Source: Fermentibacter sp964564435
GTDB lineage: Bacteria > Fermentibacterota > Fermentibacteria > Fermentibacterales > Fermentibacteraceae
Direction of reading: 5' to 3'
Assembly: GCA_964564435.1 (NCBI GenBank)
Contig: CAZMAT010000014.1
Location: 1 to 58,682, forward strand
Length of the DNA: 58,682 bases
The notes beneath the pieces were generated by a model. That model was not told where the DNA came from and did no database searches. It saw only the letters and a program-made list of their open reading frames with translations. Position numbers and translations under genes: made by a program. Positions 49,405 to 57,926 of this stretch are shown here, one piece after another (position 1 is the stretch's first letter; each line of letters starts with the position of its first letter).

Positions 49405-51063
49405 CTACCAGTCCTCCTGCTGTTCGGGCCCGCCGCCGCTCTCGAGCCCGTACATGATCCTGCGGATCGACTCCTCGTCGCTGCTGTCGAGCTGGCTGAA
49501 CATCGTCTTCATCTGCGACATGTGCTCGGTCATGAAGACGATGGCCTTGTTCATGCCCGCCTTGTCGGCAGTCACCACGAGGTAGCGCCCCTGCGTCGAG
49601 AGCGTGATGGCCGTGTCGTCCTTGCGCAGGTCCCAGGCCTTGCCCTTGACGGGCATCCTGAAGGCGAAATACCCGGCCGACACGAACAGCGAGACGGTGC
49701 CTTCGACGAGGAAGTCGGCTATGGCCTCCTGCGGGAAGGGTATCATCACCCTCTCGGGTTCGTCCCCCGGGATCGAGAGGGTCTTCCGCCTGCCGCTCCC
49801 CGCCCTGAACAGCCGGGCTATGGCCGGAGGCGTGGCGACCGCCGTGATCAGGACCATGAGGATCACGACCGCCATGTCGCCCGGGCCTATCAGACCCCTC
49901 GAGAGCGCGAGGCTCGCGGCGATCAGCCCGACCTCCTGCCTGGGCAGCATGCCGACACCTATCCGCACGGCGCCCCGCATGTTGAAGCCGAAGGCGAGGC
50001 TGGGCAGGCCGCATCCGATGATCTTCCCGGCGGAGATCAGCAGGGTGTAGGCCAGCCCGAAGCCCAGCATCGAACCCACCCCGCCCAGGTCCGCCATCAT
50101 CCCGGTCACGCAGAACACGATGGGCACCAGCATCTCCCGTATCGGGGCGAGGGCGTTGTGGAGGACGTGGACCATGTCGGTCTCCGAGAGGCTCAGGCCG
50201 ATGACGTACGCCCCCACGATCAGGGCGAGGCCGGAGGCCTCCGCGATGCCTGCTCCCAGCAGCGCCGTGGCCAGGGCCGCGGCGCCCGCCGCCTCGAGCG
50301 AACCCAGCTTCAGGAGGAGCTTCGAGATGCGTTTCTTGAGGAGGATGCCGGTCAGCAGAAGGCCTGAGAAGACCACCACGGCCTTGGTCACCACTATCGT
50401 GACCTCGCGCAGCATCGACGGCGAAGTGCCGAAGGAGGACCCCATCACGAAGACGAGGCTGAGGAAGACGAGGCCTATGACATCGTCGATCACGGCGGCC
50501 GAGAGGATCGTCGCCCCTTCGGGCGAGTTGAGCTTCCTCGCGTCGCTGAGCACGCGCACGGTCAGCCCGACGGAGGTGGCGGTGGCAACGGCGCCCAGAA
50601 CGAGTGCGACGGGGTCCGTCAGCGAGGCCGCCCTGCCTGCCCAGACCACCGACGCCGCGCCCAGGATGAAGCTGAGGACCGCTCCGCCCAGCCCGGCCGA
50701 GAGCCCGGCGGGAGCGTAGGCCAGGAACTTCTTCAGGTTCGTCTCGAGGCCGGCGTCGAACATCAGCACGACCGCGCCGACGATCGTCAGGGCCTGCAGG
50801 AGGCCCGGATCGAAGGCTCCGGAGGGAGTGAGCGGGAAGAGCGGGCCCAGGCCGGGGAACCGGACGCCGCCCAGCAGGGGCAGATGGACGGTCCCCGCGG
50901 GCATGGAGAGGCCGCCCAGGGCGAAGGGGCCGATGGCCAGGCCTGCGGCCACCTCGCCTATAACCGAGGGCTGGCCCAGCTTCCTCTCGAAGAACCTGCC
51001 CGTGAATTTGGCACATATGACGACGATCGCGGCCTGGAAAGCGAAGAGCAGTTCACCCTGCAT
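49405..51063 (-). CDS. CPA2-family cation:proton antiporter
   Basis: 552 residues. Twelve or so helices match the Na+/H+ exchanger domain; LFAFQAAIVVICAKFTGRFFERKLGQPSVIGEVAAGLAIGPF is the family start and SAAVIDDVIGLVFLSLVF carries the paired ion-binding aspartates. A soluble tail of about 150 residues has no TrkA-N nucleotide fold that I can see. It exchanges K+ or Na+ for H+. It runs 14 bases after the EIIA-like gene, on the strand opposite the MscS-type channel, with 7 bases between them. Confidence 0.9.
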   Translation of the reverse strand: MQGELLFAFQAAIVVICAKFTGRFFERKLGQPSVIGEVAAGLAIGPFALGGLSMPAGTVHLPLLGGVRFPGLGPLFPLTPSGAFDPGLLQALTIVGAVVLMFDAGLETNLKKFLAYAPAGLSAGLGGAVLSFILGAASVVWAGRAASLTDPVALVLGAVATATSVGLTVRVLSDARKLNSPEGATILSAAVIDDVIGLVFLSLVFVMGSSFGTSPSMLREVTIVVTKAVVVFSGLLLTGILLKKRISKLLLKLGSLEAAGAAALATALLGAGIAEASGLALIVGAYVIGLSLSETDMVHVLHNALAPIREMLVPIVFCVTGMMADLGGVGSMLGFGLAYTLLISAGKIIGCGLPSLAFGFNMRGAVRIGVGMLPRQEVGLIAASLALSRGLIGPGDMAVVILMVLITAVATPPAIARLFRAGSGRRKTLSIPGDEPERVMIPFPQEAIADFLVEGTVSLFVSAGYFAFRMPVKGKAWDLRKDDTAITLSTQGRYLVVTADKAGMNKAIVFMTEHMSQMKTMFSQLDSSDEESIRRIMYGLESGGGPEQQEDW

Positions 51064-51077
51064 GCGGCGATCTCCTT

Positions 51078-51521
51078 CTACCCGAGCAGCCTTCTCGCCT
51101 CGTCCAGGCTCTCCGCCTCCGTGAAGGCCCTGCGCTTGCGTTCGTCCGAGAGCAGCAGGGAGATCTCCGCGAGGCACTCGAGATGGGGGCCCGATGCGGC
51201 TGGATTCGCCAGCGCGAGGAAGATGAGATGGGCGCGGCCGCAGTCGAGGCAGCCGAAGTCGAGGCCGGCGCGGGAGATGCCGGCGGCGCTGCATCTGCGC
51301 TTCACGGCAGGGGTTGCGGCATGCGGGAGGGCGACCCCGTCAGTCAGCCCCGTGGGGAGGGATCGCTCCCTCTCCTCGACGTCCCTGACCGCCCGGGCCC
51401 TGTCAGTAACCAGACCGGCCGCGTCGAGCGCGTCGACGAGTTCCTCTATCGCTCCCCACCTGTCCCTGGACGACAGGTCGGGGATGAATGCGTCCAGTTC
51501 CGGACAGGCCTTTTTCTTCAT
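51078..51521 (-). CDS. PTS EIIA (fructose/nitrogen type) domain protein
   Basis: 147 residues. EIIA of the PtsN/FruA type: GVALPHAATPAVKRRC contains the phospho-accepting His (H67), preceded by SRDRWGAIEELVDALDAAGLV. No EIIB, EIIC, HPr or EI gene is present in the window. Its position in front of an antiporter suggests regulation of ion transport by phosphorylation, as PtsN controls K+ systems. Start ATG 51521 is preceded by a G-rich site; a possible promoter is TTGACC (51585-51590), 17 bases, CATGCT. Confidence 0.85.
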   Translation of the reverse strand: MKKKACPELDAFIPDLSSRDRWGAIEELVDALDAAGLVTDRARAVRDVEERERSLPTGLTDGVALPHAATPAVKRRCSAAGISRAGLDFGCLDCGRAHLIFLALANPAASGPHLECLAEISLLLSDERKRRAFTEAESLDEARRLLG

Positions 51522-51631
51522 GGCGGAGCCCCTGTTCTGGTGTTGAGGCATTCCAGCATGGAGCATGGCCAATGGGCCGCCCGGGGTCAAGAAGGATGGC
51601 GCACGAAGCCTGTCGAGATTAGCTTTCCGGC

Positions 51632-52876
51632 ATGGATGGATCGACGGTCCGGACAGTCTTCGGCAACGAACTGCGGGGAGCCCTGCGCGACAGGACCCTC
51701 ACCACCCATTTCATAGTCATACCCCTTCTCCTCTATCCCGTCATGCTCTGGCTCGGCATCACCGTCGCCCTCCTGTACGACGCGGGCTCCGAGGACATGT
51801 CGTACAGGGTCGGCATCTCTCCGGGCCTCGACCCCGCCCTCGCCGGGGAGTTCAGGGCGGATCCCGCCATCGACGCTTTCTTCGCTTCCAGCGGTTCGGA
51901 GACCGGGGGTCCGGCCGGAGGGTTCGACGCCACCGCAGGGCCCGTCCCCGGTGGAGACGGCCTCCCGGGAGGCTGCGTGATCACCGCGGACCTCTCGACC
52001 GACAGGGGCAGGACGGCTGCAGCGGTGCTCGAGGATCTGGCGAGGGACGTGCGGGCGGCAGGTTTCGCGCGCCTGAGAGACAGCCTCGGCATCGGACGCG
52101 CGGAGTGGGAGGTGTTCCGCATCTCGACATCCAACGAGGCCGGCGGCAGGGACATGGGCGGGTTCATCCTCGGCCTCCTCCTCCCGGCCACGTTCGCCGT
52201 GATGGTCTCGATAGGCTGCTTCTACACTGCCGTGGACGCCACCGCCGGGGAGAGGGAGAGGGGGACGATCGAGACCCTCCTCTCCACCGGGGCGGACAGG
52301 TTCTCGATCCTTGCGGGAAAGTACCTCTCTGTCCTGGTCTCGGGCATGACGTCCGGGCTTCTCAACACGGCCTCGATGATCCTGTGCGTTTCCGCCATCC
52401 TGGGCCCTCTGCTGCGCAGCGAGGGGGAGGAGATCTCGTTCGCCGTGGAACCGGGCGCCGCGTTCTCGGCGGTGTTCGCCTCCGCACTTCTTTCGGCTCT
52501 CCTCTCCGCCCTCATGATCGCCTCCTCGTCACTGGCGCGGAACTACAAGGAGGGGCAGGCCATGGTGACGCCGGTCTACCTGCTGTCGGTCCTCCCCGTC
52601 ATCTTCATGCAGGATCCGTCGATATCGTTCTCGGTTTCCACTGCGGCCGTGCCGGTGCTCAACGCGGCCCTGCTCCTGAGGGACTCCCTCACCGGGCCGG
52701 CGCAGCCGCTCCCGATGGCCATATCGGCGGTCTCGACGGCTCTGTTCTGCCTCGCCGCCCTGTGGGCCGCATCGTCGCTGCTGTCGCGCGAGGAGGCGGC
52801 CTTCCCCGGAGAGGCCAACGGGAAGAGGAGCCTCTTCTCCCTGCTGCGCGGAAGGAGGAGCATCGGACATGCCTGA
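51632..52876 (+). CDS. ABC transporter permease (NatB/ABC-2 type)
   Basis: 414 residues. One N-terminal helix (THFIVIPLLLYPVMLWLGITVALL), a large extracytoplasmic domain, then five or more helices from about 175 (GGFILGLLLPATFAVMVSIGCF) with the family coupling segment DATAGERERGTIETLLSTGA. NatB-type subunits export Na+ or hydrophobic drugs. No ribosome site is clear at the ATG. It overlaps the ATPase by eight bases. Confidence 0.88.
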   Translation: MDGSTVRTVFGNELRGALRDRTLTTHFIVIPLLLYPVMLWLGITVALLYDAGSEDMSYRVGISPGLDPALAGEFRADPAIDAFFASSGSETGGPAGGFDATAGPVPGGDGLPGGCVITADLSTDRGRTAAAVLEDLARDVRAAGFARLRDSLGIGRAEWEVFRISTSNEAGGRDMGGFILGLLLPATFAVMVSIGCFYTAVDATAGERERGTIETLLSTGADRFSILAGKYLSVLVSGMTSGLLNTASMILCVSAILGPLLRSEGEEISFAVEPGAAFSAVFASALLSALLSALMIASSSLARNYKEGQAMVTPVYLLSVLPVIFMQDPSISFSVSTAAVPVLNAALLLRDSLTGPAQPLPMAISAVSTALFCLAALWAASSLLSREEAAFPGEANGKRSLFSLLRGRRSIGHA

Positions 52877-53621
52877 CAGCGCCGTCACGGCTGTCGACCT
52901 GTGCAAATCGTTCGTCGACGATTCGAGGGGCGTCGTAAGGGCCGTTGACGAAGTGTCCTTCCACGTCGACAGGGGCGAGGTCCTGGGCATCCTCGGGGTC
53001 AACGGCGCAGGGAAGACCACCACCCTCAGGATGCTCGCGACGCTCATCGAACCCACGTCCGGAACCGCCTCGGTCGACGGGCACGATGTGCGTGAGGACC
53101 CGAAGGCCGCCCGGAGATCGCTCGGCTTCCTCTCGTCCACCACTGCGCTCTACCCCAGGCTCACCGCCAGGGAGACGCTCAGGTTCTTCGCCAGGATGAA
53201 CGGATACCCCCGCGGGCGCCTGGAGGAGAGGGTCGAGAAGGTCGTGGAGATGATGTCGATAGGCTCCTATGCGGACACCAGGATCGAGAGGCTCTCCACG
53301 GGGATGAAGCAGAAGGTCTCCATCGGGAGGGCGATGGTCCACGATCCGCCGGTGCTGGTATTCGACGAACCGGCGGCCGGGCTCGACGTGCTCAACGCGC
53401 ACGAGATGCTCGCGATGATCGAATCGCTGCGCGACTGCGGGCACGCAGTCGTCTTCTCCACGCACGTGATGTCCGAGGCCGAGAGGATCTGCAGCCGCAT
53501 CGCCGTCATCCACCAGGGAAGGATCCTGGCCGAAGGCACCGTGACCGGCCTCCTCGAACGCACCCGTGCGAACACACTCGAGGATGCATTCGTGTCACTG
53601 GTGGAGTCCGCGCGTGCCTGA
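52869..53621 (+). CDS. ABC transporter ATPase (NatA type)
   Basis: 250 residues. Walker A GVNGAGKTTT, signature STGMKQKVSIGRA, Walker B VLVFDEPAAGLD, switch FSTHVMSEAERIC, then the C-terminal ABC-2 exporter tail (GTVTGLLERTRANTLEDAFVSLV). It sits between two permeases with short overlaps, so one complex of both seems likely. Confidence 0.93.
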   Translation: MPDSAVTAVDLCKSFVDDSRGVVRAVDEVSFHVDRGEVLGILGVNGAGKTTTLRMLATLIEPTSGTASVDGHDVREDPKAARRSLGFLSSTTALYPRLTARETLRFFARMNGYPRGRLEERVEKVVEMMSIGSYADTRIERLSTGMKQKVSIGRAMVHDPPVLVFDEPAAGLDVLNAHEMLAMIESLRDCGHAVVFSTHVMSEAERICSRIAVIHQGRILAEGTVTGLLERTRANTLEDAFVSLVESARA

Positions 53622-55629
53622 GAATCCCCGGTGGACGGCGTTCCTGGAACTCCTGGGCGCGGAGCTCCGGATGCTCTTCCGCGACAGGAAGACCCTCCTC
53701 ATCTCCATAGTCCTGCCGGCAGTCCTGACTCCCGTGCTGATGTTCGGTTCCTCGAAGATCGCGGAAACCCGGGAGGAGGAGATCGCCGGCGACACGTGCA
53801 GGATCGTCCTGTCGGGGAACGCCCCCGATTCCGTCATCTCGGCGGTTTCCCGCGCGATCTCGTCGGGGGGCGGCCCGGTCTCGGTGTCCTTTGCGGATTC
53901 TCCCGACCCGGCGCAGCTCGATTCCGGGCTCGTTCATGCAATCGTCACGGCGGACGTCCGCAGGCGTCCGGTGCCCGTCGTGGACGTGGCCTACAGGGCC
54001 GACATGGACATTTCACGGGCCGCTCTCGACGTCATCCTGCCCCGGCTCGAATCGCTGCGCGACTCCACCAGGGAGGCGGTCCTGGCGCGGTCGGGGGTCT
54101 CGTGGGCGCCTGACTCGGCGATGATCCGGGTCGAAGACCTCGCTCCGCCGGGGGCGAGGGAGGGATCGGATTTCGGCAGGCTGGCCATGCTGTTCGTGAT
54201 GATCCTGCTCCTGTCCGGGGTATCGGTGGCCGCGCTCGACAGCATAGCCGGAGAGAGGGAGCGGGGATCGCTCGAGACCCTGCTCTCGACCGGTGTCGAC
54301 AGGGGGGTGATCACGGCCTCCAAGCTCGCTGCCGCCTGCGCAGTGGGCCTCATGTCGGCCCTCGTCCAGGCAGCCGACTTCGCCCTTCTCGCGAGATTCG
54401 GCTTCTTCGAGACGCAGGGAGGGGGAGTCCTGCCCCCCGCCTCGGCCTTCTCGCCGCTCCTCCTCGTGCCGGTGATACCGGCGGCGATCTTCGCCGCCGC
54501 CCTCGTCCTGTTCGTCTCCGCCGGGGCCTCGACCTTCAAGGAGGCTCAGCTCAAGATGTTCCCTGCCCTCCTGGCCGCTGCAGCCCCCACCCTAGTGACA
54601 CTCTTCCCCGGGATAGGCAGCGCCCCGGTGACGAGGGCGGTGCCCGTCGCCGGCCTGGCGGTCTCCTTCCGCGAGATCCTCTCGGGCAGGCAGGACATCC
54701 CAGGCTTGCTGCTCGCCGCCCTCTCGACCCTGTCGCTCGCCGCGATCCTGGCATGGGCGGTGGCCAGGGCGATGTCGGGCGAGGGCGTCATCCGGGGCTC
54801 CGCATCCCCGGAACCGGGGCCGGGCATGCTGGGAAGGCGGGCCTTCCAGGTCTACGGCGTGATCTGGGCCGTCAACGTCATAACATCCATGCAGATGGAG
54901 AGGCTCTACGACGTCCGGACATCCCTGCTGGTCGGCCAGTTCCTGATCCTCCTGGCTCCGGCCGTCTATCTCGCGATCAGGTACAGGCTTCCCTCCCGGA
55001 CCGTCCTCAGGCTGAGGTCGCCGGGGCTGCTCGCCCCTCTCCTGGCGTTACCCTGCGCCGCGGGCGGGGTGATCCTCTCGTCGGACCTGTACAGGCTGGC
55101 CTCGCTCCTGCTGCCCGCCGGAGAGCGAGTGCTCCACGACTTCGGCGAAACGATGACGACCGGTTCGACGGATCTGGCCGGGATGATCCTGCTCTACTGC
55201 CTGATCCCCGGCATCGTGGAGGAGTTCGTCTTCAGGGGCGTCCTGATGGGTTCGCTAGCAGAGCGAAGGGGGTGGGGGCCTCACGGTGCGCTCGTCGCCT
55301 CGGCCCTGGTCTTCGGGATGTTCCACTTCCTCTATTTCCGGATAGTGCCCACGGCCTTCATCGGGTTCCTGGCTGGCCTTGCGGTGCTCAGGTCGGGTTC
55401 GCTCTTCACCGGCATGGTCTGGCATGCAGCCTCGAATGCCGCCGCGCTGCTCGCGGCCAGGCAGGCGGTCGAGCCAGTCGGGCTGCCACTGTGGGGGCAT
55501 GCCGCGGCTGCCGTCGTCGTAGTCGGAGGGCTGCTGCTGATGGGAAGGGGCCGGGTCAGACCCCTGGCCGGCCGGGGGCGGGACCCAGGATCGACAGGAG
55601 GCCGTCGAGGCGGAACGGCTTCTGCATGA
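53614..55629 (+). CDS. ABC permease fused to CPBP/CAAX-type intramembrane protease
   Basis: 671 residues. The first about 400 match the NatB permease upstream, including SIAGERERGSLETLLSTGV. The last about 170 form a CPBP (CAAX protease/bacteriocin-processing) domain: E536 and E537 in EEFVFRGVL, H571 in FGMFHFLYF and H604 in WHAASNAA, all expected catalytic residues. This fusion is known for NatB homologues in other bacteria. GTG start overlaps the ATPase by eight bases; its 3' end overlaps the kinase gene on the other strand by 74 bases. Confidence 0.92.
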   Translation: MPENPRWTAFLELLGAELRMLFRDRKTLLISIVLPAVLTPVLMFGSSKIAETREEEIAGDTCRIVLSGNAPDSVISAVSRAISSGGGPVSVSFADSPDPAQLDSGLVHAIVTADVRRRPVPVVDVAYRADMDISRAALDVILPRLESLRDSTREAVLARSGVSWAPDSAMIRVEDLAPPGAREGSDFGRLAMLFVMILLLSGVSVAALDSIAGERERGSLETLLSTGVDRGVITASKLAAACAVGLMSALVQAADFALLARFGFFETQGGGVLPPASAFSPLLLVPVIPAAIFAAALVLFVSAGASTFKEAQLKMFPALLAAAAPTLVTLFPGIGSAPVTRAVPVAGLAVSFREILSGRQDIPGLLLAALSTLSLAAILAWAVARAMSGEGVIRGSASPEPGPGMLGRRAFQVYGVIWAVNVITSMQMERLYDVRTSLLVGQFLILLAPAVYLAIRYRLPSRTVLRLRSPGLLAPLLALPCAAGGVILSSDLYRLASLLLPAGERVLHDFGETMTTGSTDLAGMILLYCLIPGIVEEFVFRGVLMGSLAERRGWGPHGALVASALVFGMFHFLYFRIVPTAFIGFLAGLAVLRSGSLFTGMVWHAASNAAALLAARQAVEPVGLPLWGHAAAAVVVVGGLLLMGRGRVRPLAGRGRDPGSTGGRRGGTASA

Positions 55630-57907
55630 TGCCGTCGGGTGTGCGCGACCCCATCCTCTCCTCGACCTGGAGCCTGCTGTAGCCGCTTGCGATGATCACC
55701 CTGACGGCCGGATCCATGCCTCGCAGGAACTCGAGGACTTCGGGGCCGTCCATACCCGGCATCGCCAGATCGAGTATCACCGCATCGAACCCGCCCTTCG
55801 TCCTCCTGAAGATGTTGACGGCCTCTAGCCCCGACGAGGCTGCGGTGACGGTGTAGCCTATCTTGACGAGCATCCTCTCGAGCACGTTCCTCACGATCTC
55901 CTCGTCGTCGACGACCAGTACGCAGCCGTTCGGGGCCCTCTCTCCGCGCCTGGCCGGGACATCCGCGGCGGGTGACGATCCCTGGGGGCGAAGGGACGGG
56001 AGCAGCACCTGGACGGTGGTGCCCTGCCCCTTCTCGCTGAAGACGCGCACGGATCCGCCGTGTCCGCGCGAGATGCCCAGCACCGCAGCCAGCCCCAGCC
56101 CCCTCCCGGGTCCGCGGGTCGAATAGAAGGGGTTGAAGATCTTCTCCTTCTGCCCAGCATCGAGGCCCGATCCGTCGTCCGACACCTCGATGTAGGCGTA
56201 TTCGCCCGAACGAAGCATGGCGGGCAGGAAGAAGCCCCTCAGGGAGCTCTCGTCGAACATCGCAGCGCCGGTCCGCACCGCGACGGATCCGCCGGAGCCG
56301 GGCAGGGCCTCGAAGGCGTTCTTGACCAGGTTCAGCACGACCTGCCCGATCTGGGTCGGGTCGGCCTCCACCAGGGGCAGCCCGTCGCCCATCACGAACT
56401 CGAGCGAAACGCCGTCCGGCCTGCTGACCGAGAGCAGGTCCTTCATATCCAGGATCAGGGTGTTGAGATCGAGGCTCACCTTGCTCGACCCGCCCCTGCC
56501 GGCGTAGGTGAGCATCTGGCGGCACAGGTCCGAAGCCTTCCTGGAGGATGACTCGACTTCGGCCAGGAGCCGGCGTGCCGATTCGGGCCCGTCGATCTGC
56601 TCCATCACGGTGTCCGTGTTCCCGATGATCGCCATGAGGATGTTGTTGAAGTCGTGCGCGATGCCGCCTGCGAGCATGCCGAGGCTCTCGTAGAGCTGGG
56701 TCCTCTGGAGCTGCTCTTCGAGGGCCTTCTGGTCGAGTTCCGCCTTCTTGATGTCGGTAACGTCGCGCACCGTGGAGACGACGCCCGTGAACCTGCCGCC
56801 GTGCATCACGGGAGACAGCCTCGTCGAGTAGAACTTCGCCCCCCCGGACAGGCTCAGGGTGTACTCGAACTCGGTGGTCCCGCCCTCGCGGAGTATCCCC
56901 ATCGCCTGATTCATCAGCTCGGCCACCTGGGGCGGCAGGATCTCGGAGTAATGTCTGCCGATGAAGCGGGCCGGCGGCATGAGTAGCTCGATCCGCGGGG
57001 AGTTCACGAACTGGAAGCGCCCCCCGGCGTCGAACCTGAATACCGTGTCCTCCATCGCAGAGAGGATCCCCTCCATCAGCTCGACCGAGCCCCTGGCCTC
57101 GCTCTGGGCCCTGACGCGCTCCGTGACGTCCCTCATGATGCCCAGGACGAGCACCTCGCCGGGCCTGCCTATGGGGACGGTGACGACCTCCACCTCGACG
57201 GTGCCGCCGTCCTTGCGCCTCACGCCGATCGTGTAGTGCGGATCGATCGCGATCCCGCCGGCTCTGGCGCCGAACCTGTCCTCCATGAACTCCCGCTTCT
57301 CGGGGACGATCAGCACGTTGTAGTCGAAGTCCGGCGCGGTGAGTTCTCCGTACGAATAGCCGGTGATAGAGCAGAAGCTCGAGTTGACGTACTCGTACCT
57401 CCTGCCCCGCAGGATGTAGATGGCGTCGAAGCTGTTCTCGACTATGCTGTTGAACAGCCTGTTGCTGTTCCTGAGGGAGTCCTCGGCGACGCGGCGCCAG
57501 GTCTCGTCGAGCATGCAGTAGCAGGTCCAGCCCTCCATGTCGCCGGGAACCGCGAGGCGCGAGGCCGTCACCGATATGCGCCTGGCGGCCCCGGACCTGG
57601 CGATGACCGAGCACACACTCCCTCTCGGGGCAGGCGGCCCGCCAGGCGGAGGAGGGGCGGGGAGCGGGATGTCCTCCCCCGTTTCGTCGTCCATGAGGAG
57701 GACCACGTCGGATGCCTGTCTGCCCAGGGCTTCACCCGGCGTGGTGCCAGCCAGGGATGCGGCTGCGGAGTTGATGAACCGGATGGCTCCGCCGCCGTCG
57801 ACGGCCAGGATCCCCTCCCGGGCAACGTCGAGCAGCGCTCCTGCCAGGCCGGGGATCGCTCCCGGTCCGCCAGGCACCTCCAAGGGGCTCCTTCCGGGTT
57901 CCGGCAT
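55556..57907 (-). CDS. Hybrid sensor histidine kinase with three PAS domains and a receiver
   Basis: 783 residues, no clear membrane segment. PAS 1 at about 20-135, PAS 2 at 145-265, PAS 3 at 275-395, HisKA with H418 in IAHDFNNILMAIIGN, HATPase with QVVLNLVKNAFEA and GRGLGLAAVLGI, and a C-terminal receiver with VVDDEE and phospho-acceptor D713 in VILDLAMPGMDG. Such soluble hybrid kinases sense cytosolic or redox cues. No DNA-binding output is encoded next door. It is read after the Castor/Pollux-type gene with 19 bases between. Confidence 0.95.
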   Translation of the reverse strand: MPEPGRSPLEVPGGPGAIPGLAGALLDVAREGILAVDGGGAIRFINSAAASLAGTTPGEALGRQASDVVLLMDDETGEDIPLPAPPPPGGPPAPRGSVCSVIARSGAARRISVTASRLAVPGDMEGWTCYCMLDETWRRVAEDSLRNSNRLFNSIVENSFDAIYILRGRRYEYVNSSFCSITGYSYGELTAPDFDYNVLIVPEKREFMEDRFGARAGGIAIDPHYTIGVRRKDGGTVEVEVVTVPIGRPGEVLVLGIMRDVTERVRAQSEARGSVELMEGILSAMEDTVFRFDAGGRFQFVNSPRIELLMPPARFIGRHYSEILPPQVAELMNQAMGILREGGTTEFEYTLSLSGGAKFYSTRLSPVMHGGRFTGVVSTVRDVTDIKKAELDQKALEEQLQRTQLYESLGMLAGGIAHDFNNILMAIIGNTDTVMEQIDGPESARRLLAEVESSSRKASDLCRQMLTYAGRGGSSKVSLDLNTLILDMKDLLSVSRPDGVSLEFVMGDGLPLVEADPTQIGQVVLNLVKNAFEALPGSGGSVAVRTGAAMFDESSLRGFFLPAMLRSGEYAYIEVSDDGSGLDAGQKEKIFNPFYSTRGPGRGLGLAAVLGISRGHGGSVRVFSEKGQGTTVQVLLPSLRPQGSSPAADVPARRGERAPNGCVLVVDDEEIVRNVLERMLVKIGYTVTAASSGLEAVNIFRRTKGGFDAVILDLAMPGMDGPEVLEFLRGMDPAVRVIIASGYSRLQVEERMGSRTPDGIMQKPFRLDGLLSILGPAPGRPGV

Positions 57908-57926
57908 GCCGGTGACCCCGCTCCTC

